Positions 22,068 to 32,961 of a DNA stretch of 55,887 nucleotides are shown here, one piece after another; the first letter of the stretch is position 1; every line of letters begins with the position of its first letter. Source of the DNA: Acanthamoeba lenticulata (lineage: Eukaryota; Discosea; Longamoebia; Acanthamoebidae); assembly GCA_002179805.1 (NCBI GenBank), contig NAVB01000507.1, positions 1 to 55,887 of the forward strand. The letters are read 5' to 3'. The translations under genes were made by a program, and so were the position numbers. The notes beneath the pieces are model-generated. The model ran no database searches, was not told where the DNA came from, and saw only the letters and a list, made by a program, of their open reading frames with translations.

Positions 22068-23379
22068 TCAGTACAGCTTGTCGTCCTTCACCACTAGCGA
22101 AGGGCGGAAGTGTTGTACAACTCGCGCAACCAATGTTATGTACCAATTGATGTTCATAAGTCCTAAGACCACTGAACCATAAAAAAGAAAGTTGTACCTA
22201 TTCCCAGTGTCAGTCACGGCATTACAAAGAATTGCTGAAGGTTGGGTAGTACTTACAAGGCCACTGATACACTTGTGATCTCGTGGCTCATGGTATAGAG
22301 CCAATAGGTGAGATAAAGGCTAACCGCAACTCGATGTGTGAATGCAAACAAGAGGCACAAGCCATTGGCTACATAGATCTGGTGTCTCCCCCGGCGGTTT
22401 AGCAGGTTGCAACTCTGCAAAAGTGGCTTTCACGTACATTGCCTTTGGCTGACTCCGTCATGATAAAGAACGCATTGATGTGAAGAAATATCGTGCTCAA
22501 TTCAGTTACCATCAGATTGCTGCCATCACGGCCTGTTAGAAAAGGAAGAGAAGAGGAGGGAGAGGGGGGGGGGGTGCGCGCGCGCGAAGCGCACCAGCAA
22601 TAGCCCCAACCGATGGGCGCATACTGCCAAAACATAAGGCCCCCGACAAGGATGTAGATGTGATGGAGCACGATTGCAGGGTTTTCTGTCACTGCAGCCA
22701 CGCCGAGGCACCCTTCTCGTCAGAATATATGACATCTTGGGGGGGGGGGGGGAAGGAGCCATCAACCGGCCAGGTGTGGACGGTCCCGTACCTACGGTGT
22801 TCCAATTGCTGACGGCCAACACCAAGTCAAAGAGCATGTAGCCCCAGGTCACTGCCCAGGTCTCGTGTTTAGGGGTGACGTTATCTGTGAAAGAATACTG
22901 TGGAGTGCGTACAGGGGCTCATGAAGTAGCACAGATCACTCCAAGTGGAAAGTGGCTCTTCCCACAGAAGCGGTTCCCCGTAGTAGATGCGGAAGCCGGC
23001 CACGGTGGACGTCAATGCATGAACCAGCGCCACCACTCTAGCCACCAAATAAGCGAGCGACCCGAGTGGTGAGAGAGTGCCTGTGGCTGAACTCCCCGCC
23101 TGCGAGGATGGTGGTGAAGAAGCCGTACCGCAGGTTCCACCTCAGCTTGTCTGCGGGTGCCAGCGCCACGTAGCCAGTGGACAGGCGAGACGATATGAAG
23201 TGGCCTAACCCACAAATGAGGCTGCATGCACCAATGGCCACCGCAATCATAAAGATGGGCACGATGGCTGCTAAAGTGCGCTCGCCGGATGGAGACAGCA
23301 GCTCGCGAGGCAAGGGAATGCTCTCGAGGAGCACTTGCGGCCGCAGCGCAAGATCCACCTCCACAGGAGAAAAACACAT
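22068..23379 (-). CDS. TLC-domain membrane protein (TLCD4/TMEM56-like)
   Basis: TLC (TRAM-LAG1-CLN8) proteins are multi-pass membrane proteins linked to lipid handling or synthesis. From the ATG at 23377-23379 (MCFSPVEV) there is a first membrane segment (IVPIFMIAVAIGACSLICG). Six or so short exons follow, with the family order: ALVHALTSTVAGFRIYY, WGYMLFDLVLAVSNW, AIVLHHIYILVGGLMFWQY, VTELSTIFLHINAFFIM, VANGLCLLFAFTHR and the end INWYITLVARVVQHF. The HH pair and the TE-S motif are typical of the family. The C-terminus ends VKDDKLY; its lysines could act in ER retrieval (inference). Introns hold G runs of 11 and 14 bases (22564-22574 and 22739-22752). Ceramide synthase activity is not supported, because the longer LAG1 motif is not seen. 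Confidence 0.82.
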
Positions 23380-23613
23380 GCTGAGGCTCACCGGTGCTGC
23401 TTGCAAGTGGACAAACCCCAACTCAGGCCTTCCCTTCTTGAGCTTGTTTTTTTACTCGAATAAACGGTGGTGTGGTGCATCGCGGTCTCTGGGCGAGAAG
23501 CAAACGAAACCGGACCGAGACAAGCTGACGTGCCGTGCGTGCTTCGCAATTTCTGGATGGCAAGCGTTTGGGCGCAAGTTTAGGTCGACGAACGACAACA
23601 CACCCCTACTTGC

Positions 23614-25384
23614 ATGTCGAGCGCGCGGGAAAGATTAAAGAAGAAGCTAACAGGCAGAGGGTCTGCCGCAACGTACGTCGCACCTGCACAATAGTGCCTT
23701 TCTTTGCCTCTTTTTTCTTCTTCTTCTTCTTTTATGCCGTCACCGCGTTAGGCTGGCGTGGTCTCACGTGGTGAGAGGGGGGGGGGGAGCAGTGCCTCGC
23801 CAAAGAAAAAGAGCGAGCCCGCGGACGACCCCAACAAGCGACCATGTTGCCGTTGTGGGGCGCCCACCAAAGTCTACCATGACCTCGGCAAAGTACGGCC
23901 CCTCCACTGCCGCATTCGCATGCCGCACTTCTCGGTGCCATCACGGCGACGCACGGTGCCACGCTGACCAGCGCCCACGCACACATGCCAGGCCTACATT
24001 TGCCGCACGTGTCAGCGGGGTGATCCCGAGTTCGAAACCATCAGCGCGTCAGGCGCCAAGCGGTACAGCCACGACCCTCCATCTCCTCCCATAGAGTACT
24101 ACAGTCAACCGTTTCTAACGCGCCCTCGCCTCTCGCAGAGAGTTTGGCACGACGGAAAAGGACCTCGAGCGTCTGCCCTTCATGAACCGGCCGAACCCGA
24201 TGAACCCCAAAGGCCCACCCATGCGCCTCTACCTCAAGTACCTCCCTCTGGGTTTTCGTTTCTCTTCGGGCCTCCCCCAAGGGGCTCGCGCTCACGGCCA
24301 CTCACGTTGGTGATGTCCATTCACGCCGCGACAGGAAGGAAGTGCGGGCACGAATGGTCAAGAAGTACGGAGGCGAAGACAAACTCGAGCGGATCGTCAA
24401 CGCGCGTCTGGCCAAGGAGAAGGAAAAGCCGACCGGCTCGCTCTTTGCCGCCAAAGGCGGCAGCCCCTCGGTGATCAAGTTCTCCTCCCACCGCGGAGCC
24501 ACCTACGGCTGCTTCTCGCCCCTGTCGCCGCACGCCATCACCCTCAAGGGCAAGCAGTGGCCCACCGTCGTACGGAGCAACGCCCGCACGCCCCTCCAAC
24601 TGCAAGGGCGCGACCTTGGTTGCTCACAGCTCTGCTGGCACAGGAGCACTACTTCCAGGGCCAAAAGTTTGCCGGGATGCCGCTCGAAGAGTTCATCCGC
24701 AAGGCCCCCGACCCCCTGCGTGCCAAGAAGATGGGCGAAGACAAGGACATCCCGCCGCGCAACGACTGGAAGGAGAAGCAGGAAGAAGTCATGTGCGTCC
24801 CAACCGCTTTCATTTCCGCTTTTTTCTCTTCAATCCTCAATGTTTGAACCTTGCGCGTGGCCTGCAGGTACGAGGCCGTGCTGGCCAAGTTCACCGAGCA
24901 CAAGGACATCCAGGAGATCCTCCTCGCCACCGACTTTGCTGAAATCTTGTACCACACCCGAAGCGGTGCGTGCCCCGCAACCAGTGTAGAGCGCCCAAAA
25001 CGCGTGGCTTACCGGGGGGGGGGATGGTTGCCAGACACCTTCTGGGGCGACGGTGGTGACGGCAGCGGAGAGAACAAGCTGGGCAAGATTCTATGCCTTG
25101 TCCGGGGCAAGCTGCGGCGCGAGGCCGAGGGCATCACCAAGCGCAAGCGAAGCGGCAGCAGCAGCAGCGGCGGCAAGTCCGCTGAAAAGCGGAAGAGGCG
25201 AAGGTCCTCCGACAGCGATGAAAGCGAGGCCGAGGAGGACGAGGACGACATTAGCGGCGATGATGACGAAGACAGTGACAGCGGCGACGGCTACGCGGAC
25301 AAGCGGAATCGTACAGGGCGTCCGGCCAAGAAAAAGGACGACGCGCCCAAGCTTGCCGAATGGGATATCAGCGACATTCTGTGA
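23614..25384 (+). CDS. XPA-type zinc-finger protein fused to a NADAR domain
   Basis: The gene model has eight exons: 23614-23672, 23793-23892, 23992-24062, 24139-24237, 24335-24569, 24644-24792, 24868-24965 and 25035-25384. They total 1161 bases, giving 386 residues, and every join is GT-AG. Residues about 37-60 form a C-X2-C-X15-C-X2-C finger (CCRC and CRTC). It is followed by the XPA C-terminal pattern: SGAKREFG, a DLE segment, NPMNPK, MRLYLKKEVRARMVKKYGG. XPA verifies lesions in nucleotide excision repair. From about residue 150 comes a NADAR (YbiA-like) domain: YGCFSPLSPHAITLKGKQWP, EHYFQGQKF, FWGDGGDGSGENKLGKIL. Bacterial NADAR proteins remove ADP-ribose from guanine in DNA. The end is basic then acidic. 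I infer a nuclear enzyme that acts on modified DNA. The gene is convergent with the MT-A70 gene. Confidence 0.92.
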
Positions 25385-25562
25385 GCCTTCTTCTGGCTTC
25401 TTCTGCTTCTGCTGCACTGGAGCTTCCCTCTCGACATCCCCCCGAGACAAGTGTGGCGGGGTATTGTTGATCGTCATCATGTGTACAAAGTTTGCCTCTC
25501 TCAGAACAACACGAACTCAAACACCAGTTTTCTCTTCTGCTGTCTTTTTCGTTTCGTTTTGG

Positions 25563-28500
25563 TCACATGGATGGACGGTCCAGTTGGGTTTCGTCCTCTT
25601 CCTCCTCCTGCTCCTGTTCCTCCTCTTCTGGCTCCGGTTCGGACACAAAGTGGACGGTGGTCCAGCCCGACCGGCGCTGCTCGGGCAGACTCCAAAGCTG
25701 CAGCATCTTGCCCTTCCCCGTCTTTGGGTTGTACCTGCGCGTGATGTAGCAAGTCGAACACGAACGATCAGAAAAAAAAAGACTCAGGCCAATTTGTGGT
25801 GGAGAAGCTTCAAAGGGAGAGAGAGAATTGGGGGGGGGGAAGGGTTGAAGTACTTGGCGGTGGGGAGGAGAGTCTCGATGACGTCGTAAACAAAGGGCAA
25901 CCGCTCCCGGCCCTTTCGCACAAAATCAAACTTGACGTCCGGGTTGCGTTGGTGCCGCAATTCGATCTCGCCTGTTTCCGGTGCGGTATCGTCAGACGTT
26001 CAGGTTGCCTTCTGGAGGTGGTCTCTGGGAAGAGTCCGTACCAGGTTTGCGGAGCATGAGGAGGGTGAGCTTGGACTTGCGGAAGTAGGGGTAGTCCTCC
26101 ATGTGGATCTTGTTGTTGACGTCGAACTTGATCCACGCAAAGTTCTCCACGTAGTGAAAGCCCCACTTCTGCGCCATCGCCAGGACCTGTCCGATTTCAC
26201 CACACACGGCGGTCAGGAATGTGCTCATGGACACGAGGAGGGCTGGACTCGGGACGTACGCGCGGGATGAGCTCCTTCTCGGTCCAGATGAAGAGGAAGC
26301 CCTTCGGGATGAGCTGGTCCGTGATGGGCCACTTGCTCAGCTCCTCGGGCGTGATGAGCCGCTCGCCGTCCTTCCCCAACTGCTGCTGTTGCTGCTGCGG
26401 CTGCTTCGCCCGGGTCCGGTCGAGGGACGAGAGGTCCCACGGCGGGTCCATGAGGATGGCCTCGAAGCTGCCCAGCTGCTCCAGCTCCAGCTCCAGCTCC
26501 TCGACTGTGGTCTCGACATACCTGCACAAGCGAGAGGACGAGGAGGCCCCACGCGATCGATCAGCGCACACCTCATGCCAAAGTCTTGAATATGAGGGCA
26601 GGAGGCGTACGTGGAACCGGGGATGGCCTTCTGGCCACGCGCCTCCTGCACGTCGAACGGCTGGACGGTCTTGGCCCACGAGCGGGGGATCGGCCGCGGG
26701 ATGATCGTTTTGTCGATCTCCGTCTGCCGTTGTTGAGGCGCGCATCAAAGTCAGGAACCCTTCCCGCCTTTCTCTCCAACGCGTAATCCAAAACACGAAC
26801 CTTGGCGATTTCGGGCTCGACGACCACGGGAGGCGGCTTGACACCCGGGATGAAGTGGGACAGGTCCAACTGCTTCCCCTTCAGCCTTTTTGGGGTTTGC
26901 GGTCTTGTTGTTAGCACACCCACCCTCCACAAATTTGGATGGAAGGAAGCGTACCCGCTCGGCGGACTGTGGCCTCGCCCAGCCCCGCCGGGATTTTTGG
27001 CCTTGCGGTGGGCGTGGGCGGCTGGCTCGATGGCGTCGCCGCCCACGGTGAAGTCCTTCCACACATTAAGCGGTCGCTTGAAGGATGGTGTCGTCGTGGT
27101 GGCGGAATTGGAGGCACGCTCCTCCTCGGCCTCGTCCTGCGCGGCGTAGACAAACATGTTCTCCTCAAGCGGATCGTCGAGGCTGCCGTCGCTGTCGTTT
27201 GGCTTTGACCTGATACCGAGGCTCCGGTCATATTCCTCCTCTTCCTCGCCGTCGCCATCGTCCACGACTTGTTCGTGTTGCCGGTCGCCGTCTTCGTCGT
27301 TGTCGTCGCGGGAGGCCGGGGGCGATGGGTTCTTGAGCTTGTACTTGGCCCACGAGCTGTAGCTCTCGGACAGCTGGCTGGAGGCCTCCATGGCCTTCTT
27401 GAGCAGCCGCGACGACGAAGAAGGCTTCTCCTTCTTGGTCCCCTTGGCCGTCTTCGGGCCCGCGTTGCTGCCTCTGCCTCTGCCGCTGCCAGTCATCGAG
27501 GTAGTGATGGTGGTTGTCGTTGTTGTTGTCGTCGAGCACGAAGCCATGAAGCCCGCCACTGTCGGCTTTGAGCGCGGCTGTGCAGAGGACACCTTGAGAG
27601 TCTCGGCTTCGTCTTGGTCATTGTCGCTGCGGTTAACATCTTCTTCCTCGCTCAGGCGCTTTAGAGTTTTCGAGGCGCCGCCACTGGTGTGGTACTTTTC
27701 GATCCACTGGTCCACACACCGCTCGATGGCCTTGACCTCCTTGGTCTGCCACACGTCCGACAGTCGATTCTCGAGGCCGCACTGGCCACGAGTGTCGCCG
27801 GAATCCGCGTCGCCCTTGGGGTCTAGCTTGAAGGCCTTGTCCTTGAGCTTCCCGTCCTTCAGTTTCTGATAGTGGCTTCGGCACTGGTACCCGACTCTAA
27901 AGTCCCGCCCACCCGACCAGCAGAACAAAAGAGTCAGGTCTGTGCCCGCGCAAAACGCACAACAGCCCAGGGCTGGGGCGGTACCGGGTCGGGAGCGCCA
28001 TGCTGAAGAGACCCCACGCGGAGCCCACTCGCCAGCCGTTGCGGAGGAACTCCTCATAGCGCCGCATGAAGGCCTGGTGCTCTTCCTTCGAAAATTGGCG
28101 GCCCGACTGTGCCACCGTCGGGTCTGGAGCGCGCCAGTGTGCGGGTACGGGAAGTCAGCTGGGTGGTCCATCGGCGGTAAAGAGGCGCTGTGGTACCCGT
28201 AAACCGGTAATAGTAGGCGTTTGCGTTCTTGTGCCGCTGCTTCCACACCTGCAGTCGTGCTGCAGACCTGCTCCCACCCAAAGCAAGCCCCGTGGCCTCA
28301 GTCGCAGGAGAGGGATGAGAAGCATCACACATACATGTGAGGACGCACCACTTCTTGACCTCATCCTCAGTGAACGGGGAGACAAACTTGATGTTGAGGC
28401 CGGGCGGTACCGCCCCTTCGCTCTTGCTCGTCACTTGTTTCGTGTCGGCGCCTTCTCGTGCTGGCTTGCGTTGATTGCCCGCAGCGTGTGCGGCTGGTGG

Positions 28501-29328
28501 AGCCTTTTCCTCTTCTCCCACTCCTTCTTGTTGTTGCTCTTGTTCGAGGTCCATGCTTTCAACCACAAGCACAGTGGGGGCCTGTTTGGTGATGTGGCCA
28601 GCGGCTTTGGTCGGCAGCGCCTCCGGCAGAAGTGACACCACCGGCTCTTCTATGCGTTTGGCGGCGGGAGGCGGCTGTGACTTCGGTTGACGCTTCGTCT
28701 GGTCCAGTTGAACAAAAACGGCGCCCTTGTTCTCCTTGTCGCTTCCGTTCTTTTCGTCGTCATCGTCGTCAAGACTGTCGCGTGCTGGACCCTTTTCGCG
28801 AAGCGGGGCTTCGCGCTTCTCATGGAGGGCGGTCGGTTTAACCGACGTCGCCGGCACACCGGCGTCGCGCTTCCTCTTGATCCACGGACTGCCACTGCCG
28901 TCCTCCTGAGAACTCTTCCTCTCTGCCAGCGGAGACAACGGCGGTGTGTGCGGCCGTGCTGGTTGCGGGCGGTTTACGGTATAGGCAAGGGTGTCTTCAT
29001 CATCGTCTTCGTCAAGCAGAATCACGGAGGTGCTGGCGGGCGCTGGAGCTGCAGTGCGGGGCAATGCACCCAATTCATCATCATCTTCGTCGTCGTCGAT
29101 TCTCCTCCGCTTGGTGAGGAAGGGCGCCGTAGTGGACGCGCCCGGCCCCGCGTTCTGGCTCTCGGCTGGACGTTTGCGCGAGGCCGTCACGGAAAAGAGA
29201 GAAAGTGAAGAGCGAAGCGGGTGGTCGGTGTAGTCGTCGTTTTCATCGTCGTTCTCATCGCCTTGTTCCTGGCTTGAATCGGAGCTGGCGAAGAGGTCAC
29301 TCCAGAATGCGCGACGCTTGTCTCCCAT
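25563..29328 (-). CDS. Myb/SANT-MT-A70 N6-adenine methyltransferase
   Basis: MT-A70 enzymes methylate the N6 of adenine in RNA or DNA. The start is ATG 29326-29328 (MGDKRRAFW). The first about 330 residues are charged and low in complexity, with nuclear-localisation-like KRKR patches. A Myb/SANT-like unit follows: FSKEEHQAFMRRYEEF, WGLFSMALPTR, GYQCRSHYQKL. After another disordered stretch comes IPRPIPRSWAKTVQPFDV and the catalytic region with ILMDPPWDL, whose DPPW motif is intact. Then FLFIWTEKELIP, FHYVENFAWIKFDV, KSKLTLLMLRKPG and ELRHQRNPDVKFDFV follow, and the last exon, rich in Glu, ends DRPSM. The DNA-binding-type domain resembles the design of adenine DNA methylases in ciliates and early fungi, so a DNA substrate is likely but unproven. 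No METTL3-type zinc fingers are seen. Confidence 0.88.
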
Positions 29329-29820
29329 GATGGCAGCGCCTGCCACATGACAGACAGACGCGCGTCATCAAGCAGGCCGCTCGAGCTAGTGATCTTGGGA
29401 CAGTGTCGCACCCTTGCTAAGAGGGGATGAAGGTGCGGCAGTCTTTTGAATGCGCGCTGGCGCGAGCGGCTCTTTTCTGTGTGTTGCTCAAGCCGTAGTT
29501 GAGCAAATGCGTTGGCATTATTAATATAGGAGGAGGGGAGAAGCTTACCGCTGAGGAGGGGAGGACGAAGGGGAGCGAGAGGGCAACTTCACAAAGGTGA
29601 GTTGGGGAAAGCTCATGGAGCCTGGCAGCTCACAAAAATGCGAGGTCGCTGATGATGCGATGATCCTCCACACTCTCGTCACTACGTAAGTTTTGGCGCC
29701 AAACAATTTTATTCCTCTAACCCGCCGTTTTTGTGCCTGTCTTCGTCCTGGTAGGAAAGGCTGTCGACTACTCCAACACGTCTTCAAGACTGCTGCCTTG
29801 ACACACCACCCAAAGCAGAG
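29329..29820. promoter_or_regulatory. Divergent intergenic region MT-A70 / aminoacylase
   Basis: About 490 bases lie between two genes that run away from each other. A TATTAATATA stretch at about 29518-29527 could serve as a core promoter element. No gene is seen. Confidence 0.4.
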
Positions 29821-31727
29821 ATGGAGGCCAAGCGAACGGCTGACGAGGAACAGGGCATAGAGGAATTCAAGCAATTCCTCCGAATTAAGAGCATCTCGCA
29901 GGAGGGGCACAAGGGCGCCTATTGGGAGGCCGTTCGTTTCCTCAAGGCCCGCCTCGATGACCTAGGTCTTGCCACAAAGACTGTTGAATGCATCCCCTGC
30001 AAGGTGCCTTCTTCTCCCTCTTGATCGCCAAGATGCTATAATCTTAACCGCTCTGGTCACCCTTGCAGCCCATCTTAATCGCTACTCTGCTGGGCACGGA
30101 GCCTGAGCTGCCTTCCATCGTGCTGAACAGTCACTACGACGTTGTGCCGGCCGTCCCCCACATGTGGAAGGTTCTACTCCCTCTTCCTTCTTTGCTGAGC
30201 CTCAAGCCGAGCGGGCCTCTCTCACGCCATTTAAACAGGTTGACCCCTGGGCAGCAGTCGAAGACGAGGAGGGCAACATCTTTGGCCGAGGAACGCAAGA
30301 CATGAAGGTAAGAGGAGCCCTCATTCCACTCCAGCCCCAGCTCCCCGTTTCCCCTTATTGAAAACGTGGTTTCTTGGGCGCTACTGCAGTGTGTGCATCC
30401 AGTATATCCTGGCGCTGCGCCAGCTCCTCAAGCAAGGCCACAAGTTCCAGCGCACCATCCACCTCACCTTCGTGCCTGACGAAGAAATCGGCGGCGTGGA
30501 AGGCATGAAGGAGTTCGTGGCAACGGATGACTTCAAGAGCCTCAACGCGGGTCTGGCCCTTGACGAGGGTCTGGCTAACCCGTCGGACGCGTTTACGGTC
30601 TTCTACGGCGAGCGGGCTGTGTGGTGGCTCAAGGTGAGGAGGAGACCCATGCCCGCTCTACCTTGCGTTCACTCACTTCTTCACTTCTTCTTCTCTCTAC
30701 CCCTCCAGGTCAAATCGACGGGGCCGACCGGCCACGGAAGCCGCTTCATCAAGAACACGGCCATGGAGAAGCTTCTGCGCTCCGTACAGCAGTTCTTGGC
30801 CTTCCGCGCCGAGCAGGAGGCGCGCCTCGAAGCGCATCCTGGGTGACTCCTTCCCCCCCTCCGCGCCGCGCCCATTGTCCTTTCCCTCCTTCGACGGCTT
30901 AGCCACTGACACTACTTGGCGGACGCGGGCCAACGAGCAGATGCCAGCATGCGGCGGTCAAGGCCGAGAAGCTGGGGGAAGTGGTCACCCTCAACCTGAC
31001 CATGCTGCAGGGCGGTGTGACCACCGACGGCGGCAAGACGTGGGCCCTCAACGTCATCCCGACTGAAGCCGAGGCCGGCTTTGACGTTCGCATCCCCCCG
31101 ACGGTACCGCTCGACGAATTCGAGGCTTTGATGAAAGAGTGGTGCGCCTCCCTTAATCTAGACTCCCGCCGCATGTCCGATATCACTTGGCGTGGAGGGC
31201 CGAACAGTTGTTCCCTCACTCACAACAAACGCGCATCAGGACGAAGGAAGAGGGCGTGTGGTACGAGTTCTGTGTGAAGACGCCGCAGCACAGTGTGACC
31301 TCCATCAACCCGGACGAGAACGAGTGGTGGCGGATCTTTTCGGAGACCGCCCAGCGTCTGAACCTGCGCCTCGAGACTGAGATCTTCCCTGCCGGTGCGT
31401 GCTATCCTGCGTACCAACACCCCCTCTCGCAACTCACCCACATCATGGTCGTCGATAGCCACGGACAGCCGATACCTGCGCCAAGTGGGCATCCCGGCCT
31501 TTGGGTTCTCGCCCATCAACCGCACTCCGATACTCCTCCACGACCACAACGAGTTCCTCTCGTCTCGGGTGCGTTCTCGCTGGTTATGCCCAATTGCTTG
31601 TCTTATTGGTCGTGTGCACCCATTGACGTTTTTGCGTGTGTCACATGTGTGCCAGGTGTTCCTCGATGGTGTGCAGATTTATGTTGCCCTCATCCCCGCG
31701 CTCGCTGGGCAAGGCGCCACTGCTTGA
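29821..31727 (+). CDS. ACY1: Aminoacylase-1 (M20 metallopeptidase family)
   Basis: Aminoacylase-1 hydrolyses N-acyl amino acids, mainly N-acetyl, in the cytosol using zinc. It starts at ATG 29821 ([20 protein letters not shown]). Exon joins follow at about 30003/30069, 30168/30239, 30306/30388, 30633/30709 and several more. Metal and catalytic motifs are in order: NSHYDVVP (metal His), GRGTQDMK (bridging Asp), FVPDEEIGG (catalytic Glu and metal Glu), GLALDEGLA, and near the end LLHDHNEF (metal His). The middle holds the lid/dimer domain with [10 protein letters not shown]. The C-terminus is [14 protein letters not shown]. Size and motif order match the family. There is no signal peptide, as expected for a cytosolic enzyme. 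Confidence 0.93.
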
Positions 31728-31927
31728 AGCAGGTGAACTGCTGTACCTCATGAGATACGCCAAGCATACCACAAATTGTTTCGTTGGCTTTTGCGCTTTT
31801 TTTCTCCCAAAAGGACGATCACCTCAAGCAAGGGAGGTTGAAGACTGTGCGGTCGGCTGTGCGGCACACAAACGCAAGTTCCTTTCAACAAGACAACCAA
31901 GCGAACCAGGACTCTAAGGAAGGCATC

Positions 31928-32125
31928 ATGGAAGACGTCAACTTGACATGGCTGGACATGTTTGGGAATGGCATGGGCGTGGCCGTGGTGGCGCTCGTTA
32001 TCGTCGCTGTGGTCTTCGTCATGTGGTGGCCGGCCAAGGAGGTCAAGAAGCAGATCGAGAAGGACTCCTCCAGCTCAGCGGCCGTTGGAAGCAACAAGTT
32101 GCGGCGACGCAAGGTGGAAGACTGA
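31928..32125 (+). CDS. Small single-pass membrane protein
   Basis: This 65-residue frame from ATG 31928 starts MEDVNLTWLDMFGNG. It has one strong membrane segment (GVAVVALVIVAVVFVMWW), then a juxtamembrane KEVKKQIEKD and a serine stretch, and ends KLRRRKVED. The positive residues after the segment predict that the C-terminus faces the cytosol. Codon use is similar to neighbouring genes and a stop lies just before a 3' flank rich in A, so it looks like a real small gene. The frame is open upstream to about 31785, so an upstream exon is possible. Function is unknown. Confidence 0.6.
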   Translation: MEDVNLTWLDMFGNGMGVAVVALVIVAVVFVMWWPAKEVKKQIEKDSSSSAAVGSNKLRRRKVED

Positions 32126-32201
32126 GCTATTTTCAGCCATTTTAGGAACAAAAAAACGAAATACAATACTAAAAAACTAAAGGGAGTCGTATGCTAGCGA
32201 G

Positions 32202-32961
32202 ATGAAGCTGGGCAACAAAAGGGCTCAGGTGCTGGCTGTACTTCAGGCTTGTGCAGAGACTGCGATAAGGAACAACATCAAGAACGTGTTCCTCATAGGG
32301 TCTGCTCTGTTTAGCAGTATGCCTGCTGACATCGACCTTGCCATCCCTAAGCTCACCTTTGACTCTCAGTTGCGATTCCATCAGCTCTTCTGTGATGCTG
32401 GCCGCCCCTTCGAGATAGAGTTACACCCTTATCAGCAACATCAATGGGGGAGGTGGCTTGTGAAAGGTGGCTGTATCACCATGAGCGAGTTGCCCTCACA
32501 TGCTGATGAGTCACTCTTTCTGGAGCTGGCCCTGCACTACAGTACAGTGTAGAGCTTGCCACAGATCTCCACTATGCTCACTCTCTCGACTGCTCTCATG
32601 AACCTTCCCTCATAGAGGGGAGAATAGCTCCCATTGCTTATTGCATCCTCTCCACCTTCCGCAGCGCGTTTGAACACGTTGAACGGCTGCTACACCTCTT
32701 TCTCAACTACAAACAACTCCCCTACATTGCTGCCCAGCACCATGCCTTGATCGACCTGGCGTGCACCGCCCTTGGCGTTGAGACCACAAAACTGCGCTGG
32801 CCTTTCGATATCATGTTGCTGTTTACCCCTCCAACCACTTTAATGGGATGACCTCCCTCGACCCAGGCTCGGCCAAGCTTCCCCAGTCGCCAGTTGAGTT
32901 TGCCATAGAGTTGTCTGAGCAGGCACACGACATGCTATCGTGCACTGTTGAGCTCGCCTAA
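32202..32961 (+). pseudogene. Broken nucleotidyltransferase-like gene
   Basis: From ATG 32202 a frame of 116 residues carries FLIGSALFSSMPADIDLAI. This has the G-S then D-x-D layout of small (MNT-type) nucleotidyltransferase folds. The frame stops at about 32552 because of a tandem five-base duplication, ACAGT ACAGT, at 32539-32548. Protein-like sequence continues in another frame to about 32850, mostly helical (for example AFEHVERLLHLFLNY). A second frame change near 32815 then leads to a third piece ending at 32961. Codons are less GC-rich than in neighbouring genes. The fold and codon use suggest that it may come from bacteria, where such folds often sit beside HEPN helical partners; the helical second part would fit that. 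The gene looks inactive unless the first part works alone. Confidence 0.55.

Noticed and set aside
24020..24040. GTTCGAAAC, resembling a tRNA T-loop
   Set aside because: It lies in the XPA-NADAR coding exon and no other tRNA arms surround it.
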